DNA of 64,000 bases. Origin: Orientallactaga sibirica. Lineage: Eukaryota > Chordata > Mammalia > Rodentia > Dipodidae. Positions 20,562-31,537 of this stretch are shown here, in pieces. Where the stretch lies: positions 6,689,501 through 6,753,500 of the forward strand of contig JAEOAD010000015.1 in the NCBI GenBank assembly GCA_036365145.1. The letters are read 5' to 3'. The notes beneath the pieces are model-generated. The model did no database searches. It saw only the letters and a list, made by a program, of their open reading frames with translations, and was not told the DNA's origin. The stretch's first letter is position 1, and every line of letters starts with the position of its first letter. The position numbers and the translations under genes are program-made.

Positions 20562-20984
20562 TTATCCTGATGGGCTTGTGTTTATATGTGACTTGATTTT
20601 TCTAATTGCTTTCAGTGTATTTTCTTTGTTTTGTGTATTTTGTAGTTCAATTATACTATGGTGGTGAGAGGTTCTTTCCTGATTTTGTCTGTTTGGTGTT
20701 CTGTTGGCTTCCCATACCTGTATTGGCATCACTTTCTCTATTTGGAGGAAATTTTCTTCTATTTTGTTGTTTGTTGTTGTTAAAACACCTACTATGCCTT
20801 TGTAGTGAAATTCTTCTCCTTCTACTATACCCTGAATTCTTATGTTTGATCTCTTCATAGTGTACCGAATGTCTTGAAATTCCCATTCATGCCTTTCTAT
20901 GAGTTGATCTTTCTCTTTGTTGGACTGTATTAGATCAGCTACCTGGTTTTCTAGTTTAGATATTCTGTTCTCTCCTTGATCCAT
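20562..20984 (-). pseudogene. L1 ORF1 fragment
   Basis: A 140-codon stretch with the coiled-coil-to-RRM transition typical of L1 ORF1p: GENRISKLENQVADLIQSNK, then DTIKRS-like YTMKRSNIRIQGI, then EANRTPNRQNQERTSHHH. ORF1p is the RNA-binding trimer that packages L1 RNA. A corresponding segment in copy A is split by LTR and SINE insertions. Confidence 0.85.
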
Positions 20985-21014
20985 TCTACTGGTGAGACTT
21001 TCTACAAAGTTTTC

Positions 21015-21245
21015 TTTTGTTAATATTTTATTTTATTTATTTGAGAGAGGCAAGGAGGAAGGGAGAGAGAGAGAGGCAGACAGAGAAAGAGAGAATTGAT
21101 GTGAAAGTGCCTCTAATCACTGGAAACTAACTCCAGATGCATCTGACACGTTGTGCATCTGGCTTATGTGAATACTGGGGAATTGAACCTAGGTATTTAG
21201 GCTTCACAGACAAGTGCCTTAACTGCTAAGCCATTTCTCTGTAGA
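21015..21245 (-). repeat. Dip-like SINE
   Basis: Inserted in L1 ORF1; ends gctaagccatttctctgtag, a diverged promoter end. Confidence 0.8.
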
Positions 21246-21442
21246 CCATCTACAGAGTTTTCTATTGACTTACTCTGTTTTGCATTTCTAGTGTTTCTAA
21301 TTAGTATTTGTTCATTATTCTATTTCCTTACTCATATGTTTTATCAACTTCCTTATTTCATTAAGTTGGTTTCCTGTGTGCTCTTGGGATTCCTTCACAT
21401 GATTGTCTTCTTCTTTCATTCCTTTGATTACTTTGAACATAA

Positions 21443-21444
<2 letters not shown>

Positions 21445-21476
<32 letters not shown>

Positions 21477-21608
21477 AGGTAGGGTTTCACTCTAGTCCAG
21501 GCTGACCTGGAATTCACTATGTCTCAGTGTGGCCTTGAACTCTGGGTGATCCTCCTACCTCTGCTTCCCAAGTACTGGGATTAAAGGCATGCACCACCAT
21601 GCCAGGCT
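21445..21608 (-). repeat. B1-type SINE with T30 tail
   Basis: ctcactctagtccaggctga (with ttt for tct) to accatgccaggc. Confidence 0.9.
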
Positions 21609-21649
21609 ACTAATCTTTTCTTCTTCTTTTTTTTTAAATCTTTGTCAGA

Positions 21650-21892
21650 TTTTTAAAAATCTTTTTATTATTTATTTGTGTGTGTGTGTGTGTGTGTTTG
21701 AGAGAGATGGAGAGAGAGAGAAATAAGCAGATAGAGAGAATGGGCGAGCCAGGGCTTCTAGCTGCTACAAACGAACTCCCAACACATGCACCCTCCTGTG
21801 CATCTGGCTTTACATGGGTCTTGGAGAATCAAACCTGGGTCCTTTTACTTTCCAGGAAAGCTCATTAACTGCTAAGCCATCTCTCCAGCCCC
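21650..21892 (-). repeat. Dip-like SINE with (TG)n
   Basis: A (TG)10 run replaces part of the tail; ends ccatctctccagcccc. Confidence 0.85.
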
Positions 21893-22249
21893 AGGTGTAG
21901 GTCTTATATTACTCCTAGAGTAACAGCAGAAGTGACCTTAGGTGTTGAGTTTGCCTGCTATGCAAATATTCTAGTAGACTGGGTGGAGCAAATTACTGGC
22001 CAATCTAAAATTCAACTGAGCAATATGCACCTTCAACTAAAACTAGCACAGAGTATTTATGCAAGAGTGGGGATTAAAACAAACATAATTTAATAAAGCC
22101 AATGTCCTTAAGAGTGTGTGTTGCCCCATATCCTTAATCCTGTCAACTGGGAGACTGAGATTTCTGGTTTGAAATGGGTTCCAGGGCAGCTTGGGGACCC
22201 CAATAATGACAGAAGAAAAAGACAAAGGTCCTATAAGTCACAATACATG

Positions 22250-22955
22250 AAAGGCAACAATAGTCAACCAAAATGCAGTTTATTTGAATATGGTAAATCT
22301 GACCAAATATACATCAGTCAAATCAAACATATAACCTGCCGTGACATGGAAGGTGAGATTAGCACTTCTAGTGAAGATCTATGTACCTGGTACGGTTTAC
22401 GTAGTCCTTGTTACCTTTTGGGATGGCTTCCAGTTTTACCTATGCTGAGTGCCCACCTCGATCCTGTTGCTCTGTGGACACAGGCTGCTTGGGTCACTGG
22501 ATCTCATGTTCTGATTGGCTGTGCTGGATGCTGTGTGACACTGCCAGTTGCTGGATGGGAGGCTATATAGCATGCCTGGAATTTTATCTGTGCTGTTCAG
22601 TTGGTCTTGTTTGTGATCTCCTTAAACAGCTGCTCAACTGGTCCCTGCTGACTTCCCCTTCAGGTTTCTTGATTTTGTGAGGAGGTGGGTGTGGGTAGAA
22701 AATCCCTTCACCTGGCTTCTGCCTCTGCAGCTCTGCACTGGGCAGGGCAGGCACACAGATTGGGGCTGCTGGCACCTCGGCAGGATTCTGGCTGGTTTCC
22801 TGCTTAGTAGAAGCTTTGGGTCTCTCTAGCTTGTCTGCTGTGGTTGATAGGTTCCTTATATACCTTTACTTTTTGGAAGAAGAGTATATTTTGCTGTTTT
22901 TCTGCTTATTTCCCTTCCTAGGCATGGCTACTATACTGCCATCTTACCTCTGTAT
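22250..22955 (-). promoter_or_regulatory. Probable L1 5' UTR / promoter end
   Basis: GC-richer than its surroundings and placed directly upstream (on the - strand) of ORF1 of copy B. Its outer end reads AAGATGGC on the - strand (22945-22938), the YY1-type core that marks the start of many L1 5' UTRs. No ORF of interest. Assignment is by position and motif only. Confidence 0.5.
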
Positions 22956-23469
22956 TATCTTTTAAAGCAATTTGATTTGTATTTAAAAATCTTTCCACTA
23001 CGAAAACGTTGCACACAGGTAGCTTCACTAGTTGATTTGTTTGAATATTTAAGGTAGAAATAATATTCCTTGTATATCATTTTTCCAGAATATTGGCAGT
23101 ATCAACATTTATGTGTTAAGAAAGCTAGAAAAAAATTACAAGGAATAAAACAAACTAACGGGAATATCACTCTTGAATGCAAACAAAATCACAGCTAACT
23201 ATATCCAATAAATATTAAAGGACAGTACATTGTGATCAAGTATAATTTATCCCAAGAATTTGCATTTGAAATTCAGTGTAATTTACCTTATTAAACAGAC
23301 TAAGAAAGAAAAACTTATTATTTCAACAGATCAGTAAATTCTGACAAGATTTAATATCCATTTTGATTAAAAACTGTAAACAAAGTAGAAATAGCCAGGA
23401 CTATTAGATTGTACCTAGTCTGATAAAGGATATGTACTCAAACCCTATAGTTTATGTTGTTCAAAGGCA

Positions 23470-23472
<3 letters not shown>

Positions 23473-23504
<32 letters not shown>

Positions 23505-23635
23505 TTTTTTTGAGGTAGGGTTTCACTCTGGCCCAGGCTGACCTGGAATTATTCTCAGGGTGGCCTCGAACTTACGCGATCTTCCTACCTCTGCCTCCCG
23601 AGTGCTAGGATTAAAGGCATGTGCCACCATGCCTT
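23473..23635 (-). repeat. B1-type SINE
   Basis: T-run of about 30 then gaggtagggtttcactctgg; short deletion in the middle. Confidence 0.88.
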
Positions 23636-23847
23636 CTTTTTTTGTAAGATCAAGTACATTACAAGTATGTCTGTTCCTACCCAAAAGAATAACATGTTAT
23701 TGAACAAGTAGAGTAAGGAAAATGAATAGAATAGAATGGGGTGGGGTAGGGTAAGGTAGGATAGGGGAAGGAGATTAGGAATGGAAGAGAAGAGAGTAAA
23801 TGATGAATATAGAATAGTAGAGTACAATAATGGTATTTGACAAAGTC

Positions 23848-24033
23848 AGGTTGGAGAGATGGCTCAGAGGTTAAGGAATTTGCCTTCAAAGCCTAATTCT
23901 TCATGCAAAGCTAGGTGCACAAAGTGGCGCATGCATCTGGAGTTTGTTTGCAATAGCACCATGTCCTGGCATGCCCTTTGTCTCTCTTGCTCTTTTTTAA
24001 AATAAAAAAAAATACAATATTAAAAAAAAAAAG
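23848..24033 (+). repeat. Dip-like SINE
   Basis: B box region partly lost (aattcttcatgcaaagcta). Confidence 0.8.
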
Positions 24034-24259
24034 GGCTGGAGGGATGACTTGGCAGTTAAGGTGCTTGCCTGCAAAGCCAAAGGATCCAGATTCGATTCCC
24101 TAGGACCCTCGTAAGCCAGATGCACAAGGTGACGCATGCATCTGGAGTTCATTTGCAGTGGCTAGAGGCCCTGGTATGCCCATTGTCTTTCTCTCTCCCT
24201 CTCCCTTTCTCTCTGTCTCTTTCTATTAAATAAATAAATAAATAAAATAAAAAAATTTT
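24034..24259 (+). repeat. Dip-like SINE
   Basis: gggctggagggatgacttgg; near-perfect B box agattcgattccc and aaataaataaataa tail. Tandem with the previous copy. Confidence 0.9.
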
Positions 24260-24423
24260 TAATAAAAGAATTTGTAAAAGTTTCCGTAAAGGAAGAAGCA
24301 GAATTGTTTTTGTAGGCATGTCAATGTAGAAAAACCTATGACATTTACAAAGAAGGGATTAGAAGTTATGAGGGAATTTACTAAAGTTGTCAGATAATAA
24401 GATCATTATAGAAAAACATATAG

Positions 24424-24624
24424 TGGGCTGAAGAGATAGCCTAATAGTTAAGGCACTTGCCCGTGAAGCCTAAGCCAGATGCATATGGTGGCGCATGCAT
24501 CTGGAGTTCATTTGGAGTGGCTTGAGGCCCTCATGTGTCCATATTGATTCATTGATTCATTGATTCATTCACTCATTTTCTCTCCCCCTTTTTCAAATTA
24601 ATAAAATAAATAAAAATAATAACA
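24424..24624 (+). repeat. Dip-like SINE with (ATTGATTC)n tail
   Basis: B box region deleted between aagcc and taagccagatgc. Confidence 0.8.
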
Positions 24625-25080
24625 AAAGAAAAACTCACATTTCTACATTTTGAGATCACCCAATAGGAAATTGAAATTTAAAAGTACTCTTTATAGTATC
24701 ATCAAAACCTTGAGGTATAAATAAATCTGACAACAGATAAACCAATAATACATTGAAAATTATTAAATATTGCAGAGAAAAATCTTAAAGGATTTAAATA
24801 AATGGATGTATACATATTGTGTTTATGGATCTCTACATTCACATTATGAAGTTGTCTATCCAGATTGAACCATGAACACAACATCATTCAATCAAAATTC
24901 TAGTAGATGATTGATAGGCACAAGCTAATTCTTAAACTTATATGTAAATGTTATTAAAACAACCTTGAAAAGCAAAAACAGTATTGGAGGACTTAATACC
25001 ACCTTATCCATGACTTTCAAGTTACCATAGTATCAGATAAAGAATGACAAGTCAGCTGGGTGTGGTGGCACATGCCTTTA

Positions 25081-25273
25081 TGAGAGAAAAAGACAGAGAG
25101 AGAATTGGTGTGCCAGGGCCTCAGCCACTGCAGTTGATCTCCAGATGTGTATGCCACCTTGTACACGTGTGCAGTCTTGTGCACTTGTGTCACCTTGTGT
25201 GTCTGGAGAATGGAAAATGGATCCTTAGGCTTCGCAGGCAAACACCTTAACCACTAAGCCAACTCTACAGCCC
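25081..25273 (-). repeat. Dip-like SINE inserted in B1
   Basis: 14-bp target duplication ggcacatgc(c/t)ttta at 25067-25080 and 25274-25287. Variant with a gtgtgcagtcttgtgcactt middle segment, like 49970 and 62766. Confidence 0.92.
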
Positions 25274-25291
25274 GGCACATGCTTTTAATCC

Positions 25292-25693
25292 TGTTGGGGT
25301 CCTTCCTAGGGCCAGCCCAGGAGAGGATGCAGGGTCTCCACTGGGTAGGGGATGAGAGGCATGGTGTCACGACACAGACACTGGGAGTGCTGCAAACTTG
25401 TTTATTCAAGGAAGTATAGAGGTTTTTAAGGGTTTGGCTGACCAATCGTTGTATGGGGTGGTTCCCTTCTTGTGACCAATGACAGCCTGTCTTCAGGCAG
25501 ATCATCTTGCAGCAGGTTGCTCGATGGCATGGGACTATAGCTGTTGTCACGCCAGGCCTGTGCAGGATGCCACGTCCACAGAAGCCACTTCCTGGTTTTT
25601 TCTAGCAGGCAGCCTGGCTAGGGCCTGACCTGCACTGTGCCATGCATACTAGCAGGTGGCCTGGCTAGGGCCTGACCTGCATTGTGCCATACA
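25292..25693 (-). mobile_element. ERVK-like (class II) solo LTR inserted in a B1 SINE
   Basis: 402 bp with TGTTGGGG..TACA ends on the + strand and an exact 6-bp target-site duplication taatcc (25286-25291 and 25694-25699). Six-base duplications are usual for class II ERVs. On the - strand AATAAA occurs in CCTTGAATAAACAAG (near 25407). A direct repeat of about 46 bp (25603-25648 and 25649-25693) is at the U3 end. Confidence 0.8.
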
Positions 25694-25863
25694 TAATCCC
25701 AGCACTCCAGAAGCTGAGGTAGGAGGATCACCATGAGTTCGAGGCCAGCCTTGTCTACAGTGTAAGACCCTACCTCAAAAAACAAATAAACAAACAAAAG
25801 ACTGACAAGTCAATGGAATAGAATAGATTTCTTAAGTAGATACACAAAAAAGGACATTTGCTT

Positions 25864-25882
25864 TTTTAAATTGTTTATTTAT

Positions 25883-25921
<39 letters not shown>

Positions 25922-26078
25922 AGCAGAGAAACAGAGAGTATGGGTGTACCAGGCCTATTGCCACTGCAAACAAACTCCAAATGCATGAGCTGCTTTGTGC
26001 ATCTGGCTTTATGTGGGGTACTAGGTAATCTAATCTGGGCTTTCAAATAAATACCCACTGAGCCATCTCCACAGCCTC
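25864..26078 (-). repeat. Dip-like SINE
   Basis: (GA)n-rich; ends gccatctccacagcc. Confidence 0.82.
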
Positions 26079-26084
26079 ACATTT

Positions 26085-26142
26085 AAAATAGAATTTATTT
26101 ATTTAATGAGAGAGAGAATGGGCATGCCAGGGCCACTAGCCA
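26085..26142 (-). repeat. Dip-like SINE fragment
   Basis: Tail and gaatgggcatgccagggcca only. Confidence 0.65.
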
Positions 26143-26935
26143 TGAGTTACTGGCTTTCTTGCCATATCCCACATTATCTCTTGGCTTTCTGAGATGGCTG
26201 TCTGTGGTATCTTCAGCAATTGGGTCTACCTTTTATCTCTGTTGTGTGACCAAGTGCTTGGCAAAGGCCTGCATTATTTTGGGGAATCTTGTGGATCACC
26301 CTGGCTAACTGCTCACTGTAGGAGTTAACCCAGATCTGGCCCTGGAATCCACAAACCAGAGCCATGGCCTAAGGATTACGGTTTCTCCACCTTCTACTGG
26401 GCATGTTGGTCTGGTCCATCTACCACCCTTAATTGGGCTTTTCTATCTTATATACTCATTTCTAGGAGTAAAGTTCCTATTGTGCTGTCTGTTTTAGTGT
26501 TTGGCTTTGTGTGGTTCCCTTCTCCACCCTCCCTTTCCCTGACCATCCTGCTCATTGTCTCACCCCAATATTCTTTCCCTCTACTGGTTTGTCTGTTACC
26601 TCCTCCTCCCCTCCCTGGTTCCTCTTTTTCCTGCTCTCATTCTAGTTACATACCCATAGTCCTAATGCTCACTCCCTTTTACACTCCTCTTCTGCTGGTT
26701 CAGTTTAGAGCCACATATGAGAGAGAACATGTGATGTTTTGTCTTTCTCAGTTTGTGTGACCTCACTTAGAATGATATTTTCTAAGCTTATCCATTTTTC
26801 TGTGAATTTCATTTTTCCTTACTGCTGAGTAAAATTCCATTGTGCAAATGTACCACATCTTTATTATCCATGCACCAGTCATTGGGCATCTGGGTTGATT
26901 CCAATTCCAGCTATTGTGGGTGCTCTCACCAACTC
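26143..26935 (-). mobile_element. L1 3' UTR and ORF2 end
   Basis: The right part (26700-26930) matches 5940-6170 of L1 copy A closely (acatatgagagagaacatg; actgctgagtaaaattccat). The left part is a pyrimidine-rich L1 3' UTR. An open frame at 26482-26760 is a chance ORF across it. Confidence 0.75.
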
Positions 26936-27206
26936 GAGGCTTGCTACCTGTGTAGTTTGTTTAAATTTGGGATAACCATGAGTGTAACCCTCTCATTACT
27001 CATTTCTCCTCTGAATCTCCTAGTCCTTGTTTTGATAGCTGCCCTCTTACTCTTCCTTGAGCCTTCCTGTTTGTCCTCTTAACTTCCCTCCATAGGAAAG
27101 CACATGGCAGATACCATGTGTGTTCCTTCTAAATCTCCTTACACAAGCTCCTAAATTCAATCTTCCATGTGCTGGTAGCTCTACTCTGGTCTCTCTTTAA
27201 AAGCCT

Positions 27207-27360
27207 CAGTTTCAGCCAAGTGTGGTGGTGCACTCCTTTAATCCTAGCATTCAGAAGGCAGAGGTAGGAGAATCACCATGAGTTTGAGGGTCTGCCTGAG
27301 ACTACATAGTGAACTCAAGGTCAGCTTGGGCTAAAGCAAGACCCTACCTTGAAAAAACAA
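27207..27360 (+). repeat. B1-type SINE
   Basis: agccaagtgtggtggtgcac to aagaccctaccttgaaa. Confidence 0.88.
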
Positions 27361-27365
27361 ACAAA

Positions 27366-27556
27366 GCTGGGCGTGGTGGCACATGCCTTTAATCCCAGCA
27401 CTCGGGAGGCAGAAGTAGGAGGATCGCCATGAGTTTGAGGCCACCCTGAGACTACATAGTGAATTCCAGGTCAGCCTGAGCTAGAGTGAGACCCTACCTC
27501 GAAAAACCAAAAAAAAAAAAACAAACAAACAAACAAACAAACAAACAAACAAACAA
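27366..27556 (+). repeat. B1-type SINE, well preserved, (CAAA)n tail
   Basis: gctgggcgtggtggcacatg and cgaaaaaccaaaaaaaaaa; tail at 27518-27555. Confidence 0.92.
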
Positions 27557-27828
27557 GGCCTCAGTTTCTCTTAAGTGAGCTTTCCATGTGCCTGCATCTT
27601 TAGTATCTCTTTAAAAGCCTCAGTTTCTCTTAAATACATGAGCTTGCAGCTTTAAGTCCGTTCTCCTAAATCCCTTAAATAAACCCCACAAACTTTCACC
27701 TAAATAAACTTAATAATTCATAATTTATCCTTCCTGACCAGAGGAACATCATACAAATAATCAAAGTGAGAAATTATTCCAAACTAAAAAACAGAGGTAA
27801 TCAGAAAAGTTCAGATCAAGAAACTGCT

Positions 27829-28038
27829 TGGGGCTAAAGAGATAGATGGCTTAGTGGTTAAGGTGTTTGCTTGCAAAGCCAAAGGACCCAGTTTTGATTT
27901 CCCAGGACCCATGTAAGCCAGATACACAAAGTGGCACAAGGGTCTGGAGTTCATTTGCGGTGGCTGGAGGCCCTGGTGCACCCATTCTTTTTATATCTCC
28001 CCCCAATAAATAAATAAAAGTGAAATAAAAATATTTAA
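27829..28038 (+). repeat. Dip-like SINE
   Basis: ggggctaaagagatagatgg (small insertion in the A box) to aaataaataaaag. Confidence 0.86.
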
Positions 28039-28039
28039 A

Positions 28040-28500
28040 ACAAGCGATGCTATGTTCTCCCATCCCCATTCTGGTGGGGGTAGAGGCTGGACTTATATGT
28101 GTCCGAGCAGCACAGGGTAAAAGCCAGGGAGAAATACACACTTGTTGTGCTAAGAGAGAAGGAAGGTCATAAAGGCCGCAGTCTTTATAGTGTCAGATTC
28201 CAGTTCAGGTATGCAAGGGGAAAGACTTGATTGGTTTGTAGATTTGAAGGGTGGACCTCAGGACTAGTCCACCAGGGCCATTTATTTAGATAGCATGCTA
28301 GACTGGACAGAGGGAGTGCTGTAGATCAGTCTTGATCAGGAATGAGTTCCATTCCTGCCAATTGTTCCATTCTTGTGCCAGGGCAAGGTGACATGTGGGG
28401 TGGCATCTCTTGGTTTTCTCTGTGCCTCAATTTCTAACTGAAACTGCCTAAAAGAAACTAGCTTTCTCCTATCCTCCTTCACTAACTCACCTAATTTTTT
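28040..28500. other. Unclassified GC-richer segment, possible LTR
   Basis: Bounded by the A-rich tail of a sense SINE and a T-run. Has gtctttatagtgtcag and balanced base composition unlike the AT-rich surroundings. I cannot match it to a repeat family and no credible ORF is present. Confidence 0.3.
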
Positions 28501-28752
28501 TTTTTTTTTTTTTGCAGGTGGAGGGTGGGTAATGTTTATGTGTATATATGAGAGATTATTTAATACTACTTTTCTAAGTACTCTGAACAAATGCATGGTT
28601 AGGACCATGTCTAATTTTTTCATCTTGCTTTTCATATTACTGTGGAAAATATGTGTTGAATAAATAGGCAGTATTTACCAGGGGTTGCCTTCAAATTGTA
28701 CATTCTACATATAGTACATTTGTGAGTGTTTTTGGTTTTTTATTTGCTTTAT

Positions 28753-28912
28753 GGGTTTTTTTTTTTTTTTTTTTGAGGTAGAGTCTCGATTGTAGCCCAG
28801 GCTGACCTGGAATTCACTATGTAGTCTCAGGGTGGCCTTGAACTCATGGTGATCGTCCTACCTTGGCCTCCCAAGTGCTGGGATTAAAGGTGTGCACCAC
28901 CATGCCTAGCTG
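28753..28912 (-). repeat. B1-type SINE
   Basis: tctcgattgtagcccaggct to accatgcctagc. Confidence 0.9.
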
Positions 28913-28913
28913 T

Positions 28914-29081
28914 TTGCTTTGTTTTTCAAGGTAGGTCAGTCTCACTCTAACCCAGTCTGACCTGGAATTCACTATGTCATCTCAGGCTGGCCTCAAACTC
29001 ACAGCAATTCTCCTACCTCTGCCTCTGCCCCTGCCCCTTCAGTGCCCCTTCAGTAAAGACTTGTACCACCATGCCAGGCTT
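28914..29081 (-). repeat. B1-type SINE
   Basis: Tandem with the previous copy; has a ctgcccctgccccttcagtg duplication in its middle. Confidence 0.82.
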
Positions 29082-29082
29082 A

Positions 29083-29375
29083 CATTTGTTGTTGTAAGAG
29101 TTCTGCAAGGAGCTATTAAAACTTTCCAGCTAGTGGCACTTTGGGAATTGACTCCTGGAGGTGATGTAATGTTTGGGGGTGGGCCTGTGAGTGTTATAGC
29201 CAGCTTTCTCTTGCTAGTGTTTGGCTCACTCTCCTGCTGCTGTTGCCCACCTGATGTTGGCCAGGAGGTGAGGTCCAGCCTCTGTTCATGCCATCATTTC
29301 CCCCTGTTATCATGGAACATTTCCTTGAGTCTGTCAGCCAAAGTAAACCCTTTCCTCCCATAAACTGCTTTTAGT
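29083..29375 (+). mobile_element. MaLR (ORR1-like) LTR, sense
   Basis: Sense LTR 3' part: gatgtaatgtttgggggtgg, then ccctgttatcatggaacatt and agccaaagtaaaccctttcc, the usual MaLR R/U5 layout. Confidence 0.65.
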
Positions 29376-29379
29376 CAGC

Positions 29380-29573
29380 AATGCAAAGCTTTCCTGTGAA
29401 GCCTAAGGACCCAGATTTGATTCACTAGTATGCATGTAAGCCAGATGCACAAGGTGGCACATGTGTCTGGAGTTTGTTTGTAGTGACTAGAGGTCCTGGC
29501 ATGCCCATTCTCTCTATCTGCCTCTGTCTCTCTCACACAGATACTCCATCTGATAAATAAATTAATTAATTAT
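29380..29573 (+). repeat. Dip-like SINE, 5' truncated
   Basis: Starts at gctttcctgtgaagcctaag; lacks the A box. Confidence 0.82.
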
Positions 29574-29914
29574 TACGATGTCAGATATTACATTGAGGTC
29601 CTTAATCCTTTTAGAGTTGACTTTTGTGCAGGGTGAGAAAAGTGGGTCTAATTTCATTCTTCTGTAGGTGGGTGTCCAATTTCTCCAGCACCATTTGTTG
29701 AAGATGGTATCTTTTTTTCAGTGTGTATTTTTGGTCTCTTTGTGAAAGATAAGATAACTGTAGTTGCTTGGATTTAGAGATGGGTCTTTTGTTTTATTCC
29801 ATTGATCCGTATGTCTGTTTTTGTGCCAGCGCCATGCTGTTTTAGTTACTAAGACTTTGTGGTGAATCTTGAAATCAGGTAAGGTGATACTTCTAGACAT
29901 AATTAAAACATTAT

Positions 29915-30069
29915 TTTTTAATTTTTTGTTTTTTGAGATAGGGTCTCATTCTAGCTCAGGCTGACCTGGAATTCACTATGTAGTCTCAGGATGGCCTGGA
30001 ACTCACATATCCTCCAACCTCAGCCTCCCAAGTGCTGAGATGAAAGGTGTGAGCCACCATGTCCAGCTA
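29915..30069 (-). repeat. B1-type SINE
   Basis: Inside the L1 fragment; target repeat ctagacataa at both sides. Confidence 0.88.
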
Positions 30070-30078
30070 GACATAAAT

Positions 30079-30296
30079 TTTTTAAAAAGATATATATTTT
30101 TATTTATTTGCAAGGACAGAGAGAGAGAGAAAGAAAGAAATATAATGGGCATATCAGGGCTTCTAGCCACTGCAGATGAACTCCAGACACATGCACCATC
30201 TTGCACATCTGGTTTATGTAGGTCCTGGAGAATCAACTCTGGGTCCTTAGGCTTCACAGGCAAGTGCCTTAACCTCTAAGCTATCTCTCCAGCTTC
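30079..30296 (-). repeat. Dip-like SINE
   Basis: (GA)n/aagaaa tail, ends gctatctctccagct. Confidence 0.86.
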
Positions 30297-30489
30297 GAGT
30301 TTTAAGACTTTTTTTTCTAACTTTGAATACATTTTCTGGAATTTTTATTGGAATCACATTGAATCTGTATAATGCTTTTGGTAGGATTGCCATTTTCACA
30401 ACAGTAATTCTTCCAGTTCATGAACATGGGAGGTCTTTCCAGCTTCTTGTATCCTCCTCAATTTAATTTAATTTAATTTAATTATTTAA

Positions 30490-30650
30490 TTTTTGTTTTG
30501 TTTTAGTTTTTTTGAAGTAGGGTCTTGGTCTAGCCCAGGCTGAACTAGAATTCACTATATAGTCTCAGGGTGGCCTCCAACTCACAGCAATTCTCCTACC
30601 TCTGCCTCCCCAGTGCTGGGATTAAAGGCATGTGCCACCTAGTCTAGCTC
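30490..30650 (-). repeat. B1-type SINE
   Basis: gaagtagggtcttggtctag to gtgccacctagtctagc; preceded by an (AATTT)n run. Confidence 0.86.
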
Positions 30651-30866
30651 CTCCTCAGTTTCTTTCTTCAGTGTTTTTTGTTTTCTTTGTATATGTCTTT
30701 TACTTTCTTGATTAGTGATATTCCAAGATATAATGTGACTATTCAAAATGGGAAGAATTTGGCTATTCAAAATGTGAATAATTTGCATCGCTTATTTCTC
30801 CTTATATTTATCTTTTGTGTATAGGAAAGCTACTGATTTTTGTGTATTGATTTTGTATCCTGTTGT

Positions 30867-31248
30867 TGTAAACAGTGTCACATTGCTGGGATGAGCATCC
30901 AAACCAGGCACAGTTGAAGGGATAAATAAATTTATTTTAAGCTTACAGATCCAGGGAAGTTCCATTAATGGTTGAAGAAGCTGGCTCCCATTCCTAAATC
31001 CAGGCAGAGAGAAACCACCATCAGCCAGCAACACCAAAAATAAGTAAGCACGAAACACAGCAAGTAGGACCCCAGAGCTCAGACTGCTATCTTACACGTT
31101 TGTTCTGGAGCTCAGATCTGCCTCCATTGACACCTTAGTGATGAACTCCAGGATCTGTCCCCTAGTCCAGCTAGGTGGCTGTAAATTCAAGTTATAAACT
31201 TTAATAAAACACCTGAGTTTATAGAGGACATACATTCATACTACTACA
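30867..31248 (-). mobile_element. MaLR LTR, antisense
   Basis: TGTAAACAGTGTCACATTGC to CATACTACTACA; shares aagcttacagatccaggg with the LTRs at 8147, 15688 and 61880. Confidence 0.8.
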
Positions 31249-31284
31249 CCTGCCAAAAAATATATTTTTAACTTAGAGATCTGT

Positions 31285-31376
31285 TTTTTTTTTTTTTTTT
31301 AAATGGTGCTAGGGGTTAAACCCATTAACTTGCACATGCCATGTAAGTGCTGTACCACTGAGCTGCAGCCTAGCCC
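31285..31376 (-). repeat. ID-like SINE
   Basis: aagtgctgtaccactgagct and the final gcctagccc match an ID element in reverse. Confidence 0.65.
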
Positions 31377-31537
31377 TTTGGATTCTTGTTCTCAGTGCTG
31401 GTACAAAATAAGGTATCTTGATGTGATTGCCTTTTGCTTCTCTGAATTGTGTAACTTGAGGGCAATGCTGGCATTGCACTGTTCATGAACCAGGTCTACT
31501 GATCCGTCTTGTACAAGAATCTCTTCTTGTAGTATTG

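Larger units (their letters stand above)
18023..22955 (-). mobile_element. LINE-1 (copy B), antisense, 5' half
   Basis: Read on the - strand: 5' UTR-like sequence beginning near 22955, ORF1 (about 21440-20560), ORF2 start and endonuclease (about 20220-19370), then linker and partial RT down to about 18023, where it stops at a truncated SINE. The ORF2 C-terminus and 3' UTR are absent. Insertions: B1 (18925-19077), long Dip-like SINE (19120-19361), Dip-like SINE (21015-21245), B1 (21445-21608), Dip-like SINE (21650-21892). Confidence 0.85.
25053..25800 (+). repeat. B1-type SINE split by a SINE and an LTR
   Basis: B1 parts: 25053-25080 (gctgggtgtggtggcacatg), 25274-25291, and 25694-25800 (taatcccagcactcc onward). 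Held apart by the Dip-like SINE and the ERVK-like LTR. Confidence 0.88.
29575..30865 (-). mobile_element. L1 ORF2 middle fragment with three SINE insertions
   Basis: Antisense L1 ORF2 sequence (gtccaatttctccagcacca; ccatgctgttttagttac). Interrupted by B1 (29915-30069), Dip-like (30079-30296) and B1 (30490-30650). Confidence 0.75.

Noticed and set aside
22118..22680. ORFs of 150 and 90 codons, Cys/Trp-rich
   Set aside because: Fall in the presumed L1 5' UTR; no domain or splice structure.
25254..25550. 98-codon - strand ORF
   Set aside because: Lies inside the solo LTR at 25292-25693; non-coding.
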